DNA of 13,859 nt from M55B175 sp964635265 (lineage in GTDB: Bacteria > Desulfobacterota > Desulfobacteria > Desulfobacterales > Desulfosalsimonadaceae), in contig CAZWNV010000072.1 in the NCBI GenBank assembly GCA_964635265.1, forward strand, positions 1 to 13,859, given 5' to 3'. The notes under the pieces were generated by a model. It did no database searches and was not told where the DNA came from. It saw nothing but the letters and a program-made list of their open reading frames with translations. The position numbers were made by a program, and so were the translations under genes. Below are positions 1 through 8,096 of the stretch, in pieces (within the stretch, counting starts at the first letter, position 1; every line of letters starts with the position of its first letter).

Positions 1-7
1 GCTCTGA

Positions 8-40
8 ACACTCTTTCCCTACACGACGCTCTTCCGATCT
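8..40 (+). other. Illumina TruSeq read-1 adapter sequence (artefact)
   Basis: The 33 bases match the universal TruSeq read-1 adapter, beginning ACACTCTTTCCC and ending CTCTTCCGATCT exactly at base 40. Bases 1-7 are probably also non-genomic (index or read remnant). Genomic sequence begins at about 41, in the middle of the peptidase gene. This is untrimmed library sequence at a contig end, not biology. The peptidase reading frame happens to stay open through it, so a translation extended upstream would contain adapter-encoded residues. Confidence 0.97.
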
Positions 41-41
41 G

Positions 42-1193
42 CATACCGGCGGCATGTCGCTGTCAATCAACGCCGGCAGCCGATTCACCGACCCGCCGGA
101 GCCCAGTTGCCTCCCCATCATGACCTTTAATGCCAAATGCCTCTCCCGCAACACCAGCAGCATGTTCGCCCTTGCCGGAGAGCTGCTGACCGGTGTTGCC
201 TTCCCGGATACCGAGCTGTTAAAGCGGCTTCTCATGGAATACCGGGCGGAGATGGAATCCGCTGTTGTGGCAAACGGGCACCGCTATGCCATTTCCCTGG
301 CCGCCAGGGGCTTTACCCTGTCCGCCGCCTTAAATGAAAAGTGGCACGGCATCCACCAGCTAAAGACCATCAAGGAAATGACAGCCGAACTCTCCGGCGA
401 GCGGCTACGCGCCATAGCCGACAAGCTGCATCAGATCCGGGACGTGCTGTTTACCGGCGGCAAAATGAAGGCCGCCCTTATCGGTGAAAAATCCGATCTG
501 GACGAGGCTGCCGGCCATGTGGCCGCCCTTTCCCGAAAACTTGACAAAACCTGGACCAAGAACTTCCATCCGCCCGCCTACCTTCGCCTGCCCGGGGATA
601 TGCCCAGGGAGGGGTGGAGCACATCCTCCGCCGTATCATTCGTGGCCAGGGTGTTCCCCACCGTTCGCATGGACCACCCGGATGCCCCGGTACTCGCCGT
701 TATCAGCAAAGCCCTGCGCTCCATGTTCCTGCACCGCGAAATCCGGGAAAAAGGCGGCGCCTACGGTGGATTTGCCGCCTACCAGCCGGAAACCGGACTC
801 TTTTATTTCGGCTCCTACAGGGATCCCCAGATCATCAACACCCTCAAGGTATACGAGGCTGCGGCGGAATTTATTACCAGCGGCGACTACAGCGACGAGA
901 ACATCAAGGAGGCGATCCTTCAGGTATGCGCGGACATCGACCGGCCGGATCCGCCGGGCCCGGCTGCTGCCAAGGCATTCTACCGCAGGCTGATCAACCT
1001 CTCCGATGACACCCGGCGCCGGTTTAAGGAAAGACTGGTACGGCTGGACAAACAAAGCGTGCTGGAAACCGCGCGGACCTATTTCGGCTCGAAAAAAGGA
1101 GCCGCAGCGGTTGCCGTGATCTCCAACGAGAGTGAGCTGGAAAGGGCCAATCAGCAACTGCGGGAAAATCCGCTGGAGCTGCACCGGATTTAA
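42..1193 (+). CDS. M16C family metallopeptidase (PreP-like), C-terminal part, 5' truncated
   Basis: About 383 codons remain, reading HTGGMSLS from base 42. PreP-type peptidases, which degrade presequences and free peptides, carry a similar TGG(I/M)S strand at the start of their third domain. The fragment covers the M16C-associated helical linker (about residues 55-175) and the last M16 domain. That domain shows REKGGAYGG, the Arg/Tyr-containing substrate-binding segment typical of M16 C-terminal domains. The zinc site (HxxEH) lies in the missing N-terminal half, so activity cannot be judged. The full protein is usually about 970-1000 aa. The true start is outside the window; the ATG at 54 is an internal methionine. 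The gene ends with TAA at 1191-1193, 15 bp from the convergent DUF2520 gene. Confidence 0.9.
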   Translation, partial: HTGGMSLSINAGSRFTDPPEPSCLPIMTFNAKCLSRNTSSMFALAGELLTGVAFPDTELLKRLLMEYRAEMESAVVANGHRYAISLAARGFTLSAALNEKWHGIHQLKTIKEMTAELSGERLRAIADKLHQIRDVLFTGGKMKAALIGEKSDLDEAAGHVAALSRKLDKTWTKNFHPPAYLRLPGDMPREGWSTSSAVSFVARVFPTVRMDHPDAPVLAVISKALRSMFLHREIREKGGAYGGFAAYQPETGLFYFGSYRDPQIINTLKVYEAAAEFITSGDYSDENIKEAILQVCADIDRPDPPGPAAAKAFYRRLINLSDDTRRRFKERLVRLDKQSVLETARTYFGSKKGAAAVAVISNESELERANQQLRENPLELHRI

Positions 1194-1208
1194 GAGCCGG
1201 CGGGGTCT

Positions 1209-2096
1209 TCAGGAAGAGGCGGGCGGCGGTGCAAGCAGGGTTCGCAGCCGTTGTGCGGCCTGCGGATCCAGGCTGCCCTTGGCCTCGGCCACCGCAACGG
1301 TGGCAAGGCCCATCCGGCAATACAGGCTGGCTGCCTCTGCAGAAAGTCCCCGGATGGCCTCCAGATGATCGGCCACGGTGTCCACATCCCCCCTGGCGAT
1401 GGGGCCGGTCAGCGCATCCGGAATCCCCGCCTTCTCAACATTGGAAAGCGTTCCGCCGATCAGGGGAGAGAGCACGCCGTAGGCCTCTTCTTCCGGCACG
1501 CCCGAGGCGGCCAGCAGGTCAAAAGAGAGCCGCAGCAGCGTAACCAGGTAATTGGACGCCACCACTGCGGCGGCGTGATACAGGGTTTTGCCCTCCGTAC
1601 GGATGACAAACGGCTCGGCGCCGAGATCCAGCGCCACCTGCCAGGCCTTGTCCACAGCCGTCTTATCTCCCTCAATGGCCGCCTTTATGCCGGTGAACGG
1701 ATTGTTTCCGCCAGCAGCGGCAAAACTTTGGAGCGGATGCATGGAGCCGGCATGGGCACCCGCATCCCTTGCCGGGGCAAGCAGATCAGAAGATAGGGCA
1801 CCGCTGCAGTGCAGCACCGCTGCATCCTTTTGAATTCCTCCGTGCCCGGCAATCAACCGGCATGTGGAGCTGATGTGGTGATCCGGTGTGGTCAGAAAAA
1901 CCAGGGCCGCGCTTTTTGCTGCTTCCCGGGCACTGTCGCACACGCGGGTGCCGCTGCCGGCGGCCACTGCCGCCTGTTCGGCAGACTTGCGGCTTTTGCT
2001 GTAGAATCCGGCCGGGTGGTATCCGGCGGCCGCCAGTTCCCGGGCCAGCGCCGTCCCCACCCGGCCGCAACCGATTATCGCAAATGGGGGCTTCAT
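1209..2096 (-). CDS. Rossmann-fold and DUF2520 domain-containing protein
   Basis: The protein has 295 aa. The N-terminus holds a Rossmann nucleotide-binding motif, GCGRVG (residues 9-14), followed by a ProC/F420-oxidoreductase-like fold to about residue 130. The C-terminal half is the helical DUF2520 domain (KTLYHAAAVVASNYLVTL and what follows), which resembles the dimerisation domain of short dehydrogenases. A NAD(P)-dependent reductase role is likely from the family; the substrate is unknown. It is the second gene of an operon with the SDR gene: only 9 bp separate them, and its Shine-Dalgarno AAGGA overlaps the SDR stop codon (TAAGGA), which suggests translational coupling. No separate promoter is visible. 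Confidence 0.9.
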   Translation of the reverse strand: MKPPFAIIGCGRVGTALARELAAAGYHPAGFYSKSRKSAEQAAVAAGSGTRVCDSAREAAKSAALVFLTTPDHHISSTCRLIAGHGGIQKDAAVLHCSGALSSDLLAPARDAGAHAGSMHPLQSFAAAGGNNPFTGIKAAIEGDKTAVDKAWQVALDLGAEPFVIRTEGKTLYHAAAVVASNYLVTLLRLSFDLLAASGVPEEEAYGVLSPLIGGTLSNVEKAGIPDALTGPIARGDVDTVADHLEAIRGLSAEAASLYCRMGLATVAVAEAKGSLDPQAAQRLRTLLAPPPASS

Positions 2097-2105
2097 TTCT
2101 GTTCC

Positions 2106-2864
2106 TTATGCAAGGATTCCGCCGTCACAGGTAACACAGCTTCCCGTGGTATAGGAGGCCGCCTCTGAGACCAGGTAAAGCGCAGCCCCGGCCATCTCTT
2201 CCGGCTGCGCAGGCCGGCTCATGGGGACCTGCTGCAGAATGTAGCTGCGCAGTTCCTCGTTGCTCAACAGCGCTTCGGAAAACTTGGTCTCCGTAAAACC
2301 CGGGAGCAGCGCGTTGACCCGGATTTTTCTGGAAGCAAGCTCCTTGGCATAGGCTTTTGTCATGGAGATCATCCCCGCCTTGGAGATGGAGTAGATTCCC
2401 TGCATGAGCGCCGGCTGGACCCCGTTTATGGAGGAGACGTTTAATATGCTCCCCCCGCCTGCCGCCTCCATCAGCGGCACGGCTTTCTGAATCATGAAAA
2501 AAGGGCCCTTCAGGTTTACATCCATGATTTTGTCCCAGTGGCTCTCCTCCGCGGTGATCAGTTCCCCGAAGTGCGGATTGGTGGCTGCATTGTTGACAAG
2601 AATATCCAGCTTTCCGTATTTTTCCTCAACGCCTGCAAACAGGGCGCTGATTTGTTCCAGATAGCCGGCGTGGCAGGCCATTGTCTCGGCCTTGCCGCCC
2701 TTTTCGCAGATCTTGCCGGCCACTTGCTCGAGCCCCTCTGTCTTGCGGCTGACCAGAATGCAGCGGGCGCCGTGTTCGGCCAGGGCCCCTGCGATGGCTT
2801 CTCCGATGCCGCGGCTTGCGCCTGTGATCACAGCAATTTTGTCGTCTAGGGAAAAATCAACCAT
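2106..2864 (-). CDS. SDR family NAD(P)-dependent oxidoreductase
   Basis: This is a 252-aa classical short-chain dehydrogenase/reductase of normal length. It has the cofactor motif TGASRGIG (14-21), NNAA (91-94), the catalytic tetrad N117, S145, Y158 and K162 (YSISK), the PG motif (188-189) and the C-terminal CDGG. Arg40 after the second strand hints at NADP(H) preference. It belongs among the FabG/glucose-dehydrogenase-like SDRs, and the substrate cannot be read from sequence. The start is set by AAGGAG 7 nt upstream of ATG. It is first in a two-gene operon with the DUF2520 protein and is preceded by a strong sigma-70 promoter. Confidence 0.93.
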   Translation of the reverse strand: MVDFSLDDKIAVITGASRGIGEAIAGALAEHGARCILVSRKTEGLEQVAGKICEKGGKAETMACHAGYLEQISALFAGVEEKYGKLDILVNNAATNPHFGELITAEESHWDKIMDVNLKGPFFMIQKAVPLMEAAGGGSILNVSSINGVQPALMQGIYSISKAGMISMTKAYAKELASRKIRVNALLPGFTETKFSEALLSNEELRSYILQQVPMSRPAQPEEMAGAALYLVSEAASYTTGSCVTCDGGILA

Positions 2865-2903
2865 ATGCCATCTCCTTGGATTTAGGGTGTTCGGCTCTAC
2901 GTC

Positions 2904-2932
2904 ACTATAAAATGGCGCGCAACCAGTGTCAA
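2904..2932 (-). promoter_or_regulatory. Sigma-70 promoter of the SDR/DUF2520 operon
   Basis: On the minus strand TTGACA (2932-2927, perfect -35) is followed by exactly 17 bp and TATAGT (2909-2904, five of six in the -10). Transcription would start near 2897, giving a leader of about 33 nt before the SDR start codon. It is the best housekeeping promoter in the window and suggests constitutive expression. Confidence 0.8.
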
Positions 2933-2935
2933 TCC

Positions 2936-2958
2936 AAAAACGAGCACTTGTTCGTTTT
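2936..2958 (-). terminator. Intrinsic terminator of the MFS exporter gene
   Basis: Directly after the MFS stop codon the minus strand forms a stem AAAACGA / TCGTTTT. The inner bases also partly pair, and the stem ends in a T run (TCGTTTTT). The stem is AT-rich but well placed, just before the -35 box of the SDR promoter, so it should insulate the two transcription units. The plus strand has the same hairpin with a T run, so it could act in both directions. Confidence 0.6.
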
Positions 2959-4395
2959 TTATCCGGAACCTCCGCCCTGCCCGGGCTCCCGGCCGCGCAG
3001 AAAAGCCACCACTATCCCGAAAAAAGCGGCAGCGGCTCCGGCTGTCATGGCCCGGTTAAAGGCTGTTTGAAAAGCAGGTGCCAGCGCGGGACCATACTGC
3101 TGCAGCCCCTGCCCGCCGCTTAGTGCATGAAACACCCCGTAAAATATCGCCCCCGCAACCGCTATGCCCACCACCATGCCCAGATTGCGGGCTGTTGCCA
3201 CCATCCCGGAAGCCACACCGCGCTGCGGAGGCGGCACCGCGTTCATGGCCGCCGAGGTGTTGGGGGAGCTGAAAAGGGCCGTACCGATTCCGGCCAGGGC
3301 GAGACGCCAGAGCACCGGGGGCACTGTCACCGTATCCGGCAGGGTAACCAGGGACAGCTCAGACAAAAAAAGCAGCCCCATGCCCACTGTACACAGGAGC
3401 CGGGAGCCGATCCGGTCATAGAGCGCACCGGCCAATGGAGCCATGAAGAACAAAAAGACAAAAGGCGTAATCATGATCCAGCCCGCAAACTGCTCCGTGT
3501 AACCCCCGTAATCGACCAGATAAAACGGCATCAAAAAAACAATGGCGAAAAGACTGGCAAACATCAGGGCGGCGCCCAGGATCGGAAGAACAAAAAGGCG
3601 AATGCGAAACAGGGAAAAATCGATCAACGGACGGACACCCCGAAGCTCGGCGCGGAAAAAGAAGCCGCCGCTGCAGAGAGCAAGGGCGGCAGAGCCAATA
3701 GTGGGCCAGGATACGGCGCCCCACTTATGGCCGTGGGATACCGCCAGGAGAAAACCGGCCAGCGCAAGCGCAAGAAAAACCGCTCCCCGCCAGTCAAAGG
3801 GCTGGGGCCGGAAAAAATTCAGGGTTTCGCTCCGAAACAGGCGGAGAACCAGCAGGGCGGCACAAACCCCGATGGGCACGTTCAAATAGAAAATGGCGCG
3901 CCAGGATATGTAATGGATCAAAATGCCGCCAAGCGCCGGCCCCGCCGTCAGCCCGACAGCCACCACCGCTCCGATTATGCCAAGTGCCCGCCCCCGCTCG
4001 GCCTCCGGGAAAATATCGACAATCACGGCCGGCGAGCAGGCCATGAGCATGGCCGCCCCGACGCCCTGAATCGCCCGGAAACCGATCAGCCAGCCCGCGG
4101 CCGGCGAAAGCCCGCACAAAAAGGAACCGCCGGCAAAAAGAAGAAAGCCCGCGCAATAGATTCTGCGGCGGCCGATAATATCGCTTAACCGCCCAAAGCT
4201 TAAAAGCAGAGACGAAACAGTGAGCAAATAGATCATCACCACCCATTCCACGCTGGCGAAAGAGCCGCGCAAATCCTTCATGATCGCCGGAAGGGCAATA
4301 TTGACGATGCTGCTGTCCAGGGTGGACATAAACACCCCGACGGCCACAAGGGCAAATATCCGCCACGGGTGCGCTACATGCTGGGTTTGATTCAT
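2959..4395 (-). CDS. MFS drug exporter, DHA2 (EmrB/QacA) family, 14 TM helices
   Basis: The protein has 478 aa from the chosen start. It shows the DHA2 signature LDSSIVNIALP in TM1 (about 26-36), motif A GRLSDIIGRRR (68-78) between TM2 and TM3, and the antiporter motif C GPALGG (152-157) in TM5. Roughly fourteen hydrophobic segments follow. Family members are proton-driven exporters of toxic or amphipathic compounds in the inner membrane; the substrate is unknown. An upstream ATG at 4599 is open in frame, but it would add 68 residues without membrane character, start upstream of the promoter and overlap the divergent glycosylase gene. MNQTQ at 4395 is therefore preferred, with GAGACGGA as a weak ribosome binding site. 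No EmrA-type fusion partner lies next to it. Confidence 0.9.
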   Translation of the reverse strand: MNQTQHVAHPWRIFALVAVGVFMSTLDSSIVNIALPAIMKDLRGSFASVEWVVMIYLLTVSSLLLSFGRLSDIIGRRRIYCAGFLLFAGGSFLCGLSPAAGWLIGFRAIQGVGAAMLMACSPAVIVDIFPEAERGRALGIIGAVVAVGLTAGPALGGILIHYISWRAIFYLNVPIGVCAALLVLRLFRSETLNFFRPQPFDWRGAVFLALALAGFLLAVSHGHKWGAVSWPTIGSAALALCSGGFFFRAELRGVRPLIDFSLFRIRLFVLPILGAALMFASLFAIVFLMPFYLVDYGGYTEQFAGWIMITPFVFLFFMAPLAGALYDRIGSRLLCTVGMGLLFLSELSLVTLPDTVTVPPVLWRLALAGIGTALFSSPNTSAAMNAVPPPQRGVASGMVATARNLGMVVGIAVAGAIFYGVFHALSGGQGLQQYGPALAPAFQTAFNRAMTAGAAAAFFGIVVAFLRGREPGQGGGSG

Positions 4396-4430
4396 CCGGT
4401 CCGTCTCACGCAAGCGCTGTAGGTTGGGCC

Positions 4431-4448
4431 GCCCCGCTCCGCCGGGGC
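4431..4448 (-). other. GC-rich hairpin in the MFS leader
   Basis: GCCCCG and CGGGGC form a perfect 6-bp stem around a 6-nt loop. It lies between the proposed MFS promoter and its start codon. It could affect leader folding or translation; no U-tract follows on either strand. Confidence 0.35.
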
Positions 4449-4462
4449 GTTGGATTGGAGCA

Positions 4463-4491
4463 ACCCTATGGGCAATTGCGGGTTGTGTCAA
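4463..4491 (-). promoter_or_regulatory. Candidate sigma-70 promoter of the MFS gene
   Basis: On the minus strand TTGACA (4491-4486) is followed by 17 bp and TAGGGT (4468-4463). The -35 is perfect and the -10 weak (three of six), as is common for regulated promoters. Predicted start is near 4456, about 60 nt before the MFS ATG. No clear operator for a TetR- or MarR-type regulator was seen. Confidence 0.5.
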
Positions 4492-4547
4492 GCCATGAAA
4501 GATGCTACATCCTGCCATCACATGCGGGGAAAGGAAAACTTGCGAAA

Positions 4548-5222
4548 ATGACGGAGACCGCTGCGCTTCGGGCGATATACGAAACCCTCCGGGCGGCATA
4601 CGGCCACCAGGGCTGGTGGCCGGCCGACTCCACGGAAGAGGTGATCATCGGGGCTGTCCTGGCCCAGAACGTGTCCTGGAGAAATGCCCGCAGGGCCGTT
4701 GCGGAACTCGAGAGCAACCAGCTGCTCTCGCTTGCAGCCATTCATGCCACCCCTGCCGAAATCCTGGCCCCCCTTATCCGGTCTTCGCGTTTTTACCGCC
4801 AGAAGGCAGAGCGGCTGAAAAATTTTGCCGCCCTTGTGGCAGAGGAGTACGGGGGGGATATCTCCTCCATGTTTTCCCTGGATGCAAACCGTCTCCGCAG
4901 GAAAATCCTGCGCCTCAAAGGATTCGGCGAGGAAACCTCGGATTCCATTCTTCTCTATGCCGCGGAAAAACCGGTCTTTGTTATCGATGCCTATACACGC
5001 CGGATTTTTTCCCGTCTGGGTGCTGCCTCTGCCGGTTGGGGCTACCGGCAGTACCAGCAATTCTTTATGAACCGGCTGCCGGCGGATGTTGCCTTGTTCA
5101 AGGACTATCACGCCCAGATCGTGCAGCTGGGCAACCGGCTATGCCGGAAAAACCACCCCCTCTGCCAGAATTGCCCGCTGGCCTGCCGTTGTGCAGAGGC
5201 CCTTGGCCGAAATTCCGTCTGA
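4548..5222 (+). CDS. MagIII-like DNA glycosylase (endonuclease III family, HhH-GPD, Fe-S)
   Basis: This is a 224-aa base-excision-repair glycosylase. The helix-hairpin-helix is at 123-133 (LKGFGEETSDS) and the catalytic aspartate is D147 (VIDAYTRR). The [4Fe-4S] ligands are C199, C206, C209 and C215, in exact C-x6-C-x2-C-x5-C spacing. The lysine that gives E. coli Nth its lyase activity (GRKTA) is glutamate here (GEETS). The N-terminal GWWP (22-25) and NVSW (41-44) resemble the aromatic pocket of Helicobacter MagIII. A monofunctional glycosylase for alkylated bases such as 3-methyladenine is therefore more likely than true endonuclease III. The start at 4548 is chosen because family similarity begins there, with AAGGA upstream at long spacing; the 4455 start adds unrelated sequence. 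It is divergent from the MFS gene. Confidence 0.87.
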   Translation: MTETAALRAIYETLRAAYGHQGWWPADSTEEVIIGAVLAQNVSWRNARRAVAELESNQLLSLAAIHATPAEILAPLIRSSRFYRQKAERLKNFAALVAEEYGGDISSMFSLDANRLRRKILRLKGFGEETSDSILLYAAEKPVFVIDAYTRRIFSRLGAASAGWGYRQYQQFFMNRLPADVALFKDYHAQIVQLGNRLCRKNHPLCQNCPLACRCAEALGRNSV

Positions 5223-5292
5223 AGCGCTTCCAAACTATACCCGGGGGCCTTTCTGCAGCCCGCTTTTGCATCCCTCCGGCTGCACCTTCGTA

Positions 5293-5308
5293 TGGCAGAA
5301 TTTTTGCA
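5293..5308 (+). promoter_or_regulatory. Sigma-54 (-24/-12) promoter of the LpxR-family gene
   Basis: TGGCAGAATTTTTGCA matches the RpoN consensus TGGCAC-N5-TTGCA in all but one base. The invariant GG (5294-5295) and GC (5306-5307) are exactly 10 bp apart. The predicted start is about 5319, giving a 165-nt leader. A 17-of-18 identical element precedes the oxidoreductase gene at 11982. A GAAGCGCTTC palindrome lies upstream at 5221-5230, about 94 bp before the start site, and is a weak enhancer-site candidate. No GTAACG motif was seen nearby. Confidence 0.78.
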
Positions 5309-5318
5309 GGAAAGCTTC

Positions 5319-5483
5319 GCAGAAGTTAGTCTTAAACTGATTCGAAAAAAACGTAAAATTTTTGAAACCCCCCAATGCCGCGGAAGCATAAGTCCAGTCG
5401 GCTGCGACTGCTTTGGTGGAGGGCACAACGGAGACAGCGCAGCAGCGTTTTGCGAAAACGAATACAAAAACAGGAGCGAGACG
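5319..5483 (+). other. Long structured 5' leader of the LpxR-family gene
   Basis: This is the stretch between the predicted sigma-54 start and the start codon. It contains a perfect hairpin, CAGTCG-GCTG-CGACTG (5395-5410), and then a GCAGCG...GAAAA..GAATA segment that loosely resembles the end of the oxidoreductase leader. The frame stays open into the downstream gene, but no initiation site within the transcript is evident. It may be a regulatory RNA leader. Confidence 0.35.
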
Positions 5484-6569
5484 ATGAGACTCAACTACTT
5501 TTTCCGCAGTCCATCCCGAACCGTCCGCCTTCTGCTGCCTGCCGGCGTTTTTTTGCTTGTGCTGGCAGCGGGGAAAAATCCGGGTCTTGCCCGGGACAAA
5601 ACCTGCATGGAGCAGGATCATCGCACCTTCAATGTCTATATAGAAAACGACGCGATCGCAGGCGATGACGGCCAATATACAGGCGGCGTCAAACTCACCT
5701 GGAGCCGCTACGGATTGTCTGCACTGCCCGGGGACGCATGGCTTCATAAATGGATGTACCCCCTAGTCCGGAAAATCGGATGGGATGACCCGGATCCGGG
5801 GGAGAAGGCACTTACCTTCTCGGCGGGCCAGAACATCTACACACCGGATGATATCGACACCCACGAACTGATAGAAGATGACCGTCCCTATGCGGGGATC
5901 ACGTATGTGGAATGGGGCTTCCACAAGCGGTTTGAGCACTACATGCATACCGTCGGGCTCTTCGCCGGCATCGTCGGCCCGGAGTCCGGGGCGGAAGACA
6001 TCCAGTCCACCTTCCACGATGTATTTAACAGCAGTGAGGCCAATGGCTGGGACCACCAACTCAAAAATGAACCGGTGCTCGGACTGGTTTATGACTACAA
6101 GCGCAAGTTTTTTACGCAGGGCGACTATGAGGGAGTCGGCAGCGATATTATTTTCAATGTGGGCGGCAACCTGGGCAATGCGCTGACCTCGATAAACTCC
6201 GGCCTGCTGCTGCGCTATGGCTGGAATCTCCCCCATGACTTCGGAAATTTTGCCATCCAGCCCGCAACATGCTTTAATGCCGAAATCGAGGAGAAATACT
6301 GCCAAAGGGATGAGCGCCGATTCGGGGTGCACGTGTTCTGTTCCGCAAATGCCAGCGTTGTGCTGCAGGACATCTTCCTGGACGGCAACACCTTCACGGA
6401 CAGCCACTCCGTTGATAAAAAACCCCTCGTGGGCACCTTTGCAGGGGGTCTCTGCATGATTACAGGTCCGTTCAAGACCGTGCTGGCCTACATATGCCAG
6501 ACCAAAGCCTTTGACGGCCAGGATGATCCGCAGGTCTATGGCTCCCTGAACGTCTCGTACCATTACTGA
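5484..6569 (+). CDS. LpxR-family lipid A 3'-O-deacylase (DUF2219), outer membrane beta-barrel
   Basis: The protein has 361 aa. A basic N-terminus and a hydrophobic stretch (about 16-36, ending GLA-RD) form a signal peptide. The mature part shows LpxR family blocks: ENDAIAGDDGQYTGG (54-68), DDRPYAG (132-138), STFHDVF (175-181) and GWDHQLKNEP (188-197). N55, D56, T66 and H178 are the likely counterparts of the Salmonella LpxR active-site Asn/Asp/Thr/His; this mapping is by eye. The C-terminus ends on an aromatic residue (SYHY), as expected for Bam-assembled barrels. LpxR removes the 3'-acyloxyacyl group of lipid A in the outer leaflet. The start at 5484 has AGGAG 8 nt upstream; the open ATG at 5292 lies inside the sigma-54 promoter and cannot be in its transcript. 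Activity on lipid A is inferred from the family. Confidence 0.85.
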   Translation: MRLNYFFRSPSRTVRLLLPAGVFLLVLAAGKNPGLARDKTCMEQDHRTFNVYIENDAIAGDDGQYTGGVKLTWSRYGLSALPGDAWLHKWMYPLVRKIGWDDPDPGEKALTFSAGQNIYTPDDIDTHELIEDDRPYAGITYVEWGFHKRFEHYMHTVGLFAGIVGPESGAEDIQSTFHDVFNSSEANGWDHQLKNEPVLGLVYDYKRKFFTQGDYEGVGSDIIFNVGGNLGNALTSINSGLLLRYGWNLPHDFGNFAIQPATCFNAEIEEKYCQRDERRFGVHVFCSANASVVLQDIFLDGNTFTDSHSVDKKPLVGTFAGGLCMITGPFKTVLAYICQTKAFDGQDDPQVYGSLNVSYHY

Positions 6570-6583
6570 ACCAGGCGCAGCGC

Positions 6584-6612
6584 TTGACAGGATACGTAAC
6601 GATTAGTAACGT
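6584..6612 (+). promoter_or_regulatory. Sigma-70 promoter of the EBP1-EBP2 operon
   Basis: TTGACA (6584-6589), 17 bp, TAACGT (6607-6612). The -35 is perfect and the -10 weak. The predicted start is near 6619, with a leader of about 57 nt. The -10 lies inside a GTAACG repeat array, and the same spacing and hexamers recur before EBP3. Binding of the array by a regulator should block this promoter. Confidence 0.65.
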
Positions 6613-6620
6613 TATGTAAC
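6596..6620 (+). promoter_or_regulatory. GTAAC tandem operator array, EBP1 promoter
   Basis: GTAAC occurs at 6596, 6606 and 6616, exactly 10 bp apart, so all copies face the same side of the helix. The central copy extends to GTAACGTT, whose core TAACGTTA is a palindrome. The array covers the -10 and start site of the sigma-70 promoter. The motif recurs at EBP3 and upstream of the oxidoreductase. The likely binders are EBP1 and EBP3 themselves; this is inference. Confidence 0.65.
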
Positions 6621-6675
6621 AAGGATACCGATTCCGATACACCGCGATTTTTCGCAACCGGTTAGAGACAGGACC

Positions 6676-8085
<1,410 letters not shown>

Positions 8086-8096
8086 ACAGGGTTTTC

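Noticed and set aside
3127..4188. 353-codon plus-strand ORF opposite the MFS gene
   Set aside because: Composition is very polar with runs of Lys, Arg and Gln; it is the antisense shadow of a membrane protein.
4396..4599. 68-residue N-terminal extension of the MFS protein
   Set aside because: It lacks membrane character, would overlap the divergent glycosylase gene, and begins upstream of the likely promoter.
5292..5483. N-terminal extension of the LpxR-family gene (ATG at 5292)
   Set aside because: The ATG overlaps the sigma-54 promoter, there is no Shine-Dalgarno, and the signal peptide begins at 5484 with a good one.
5763..6563. 266-codon minus-strand ORF opposite the LpxR-family gene
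   Set aside because: No family resemblance or ribosome binding site; antisense of a well-supported gene.
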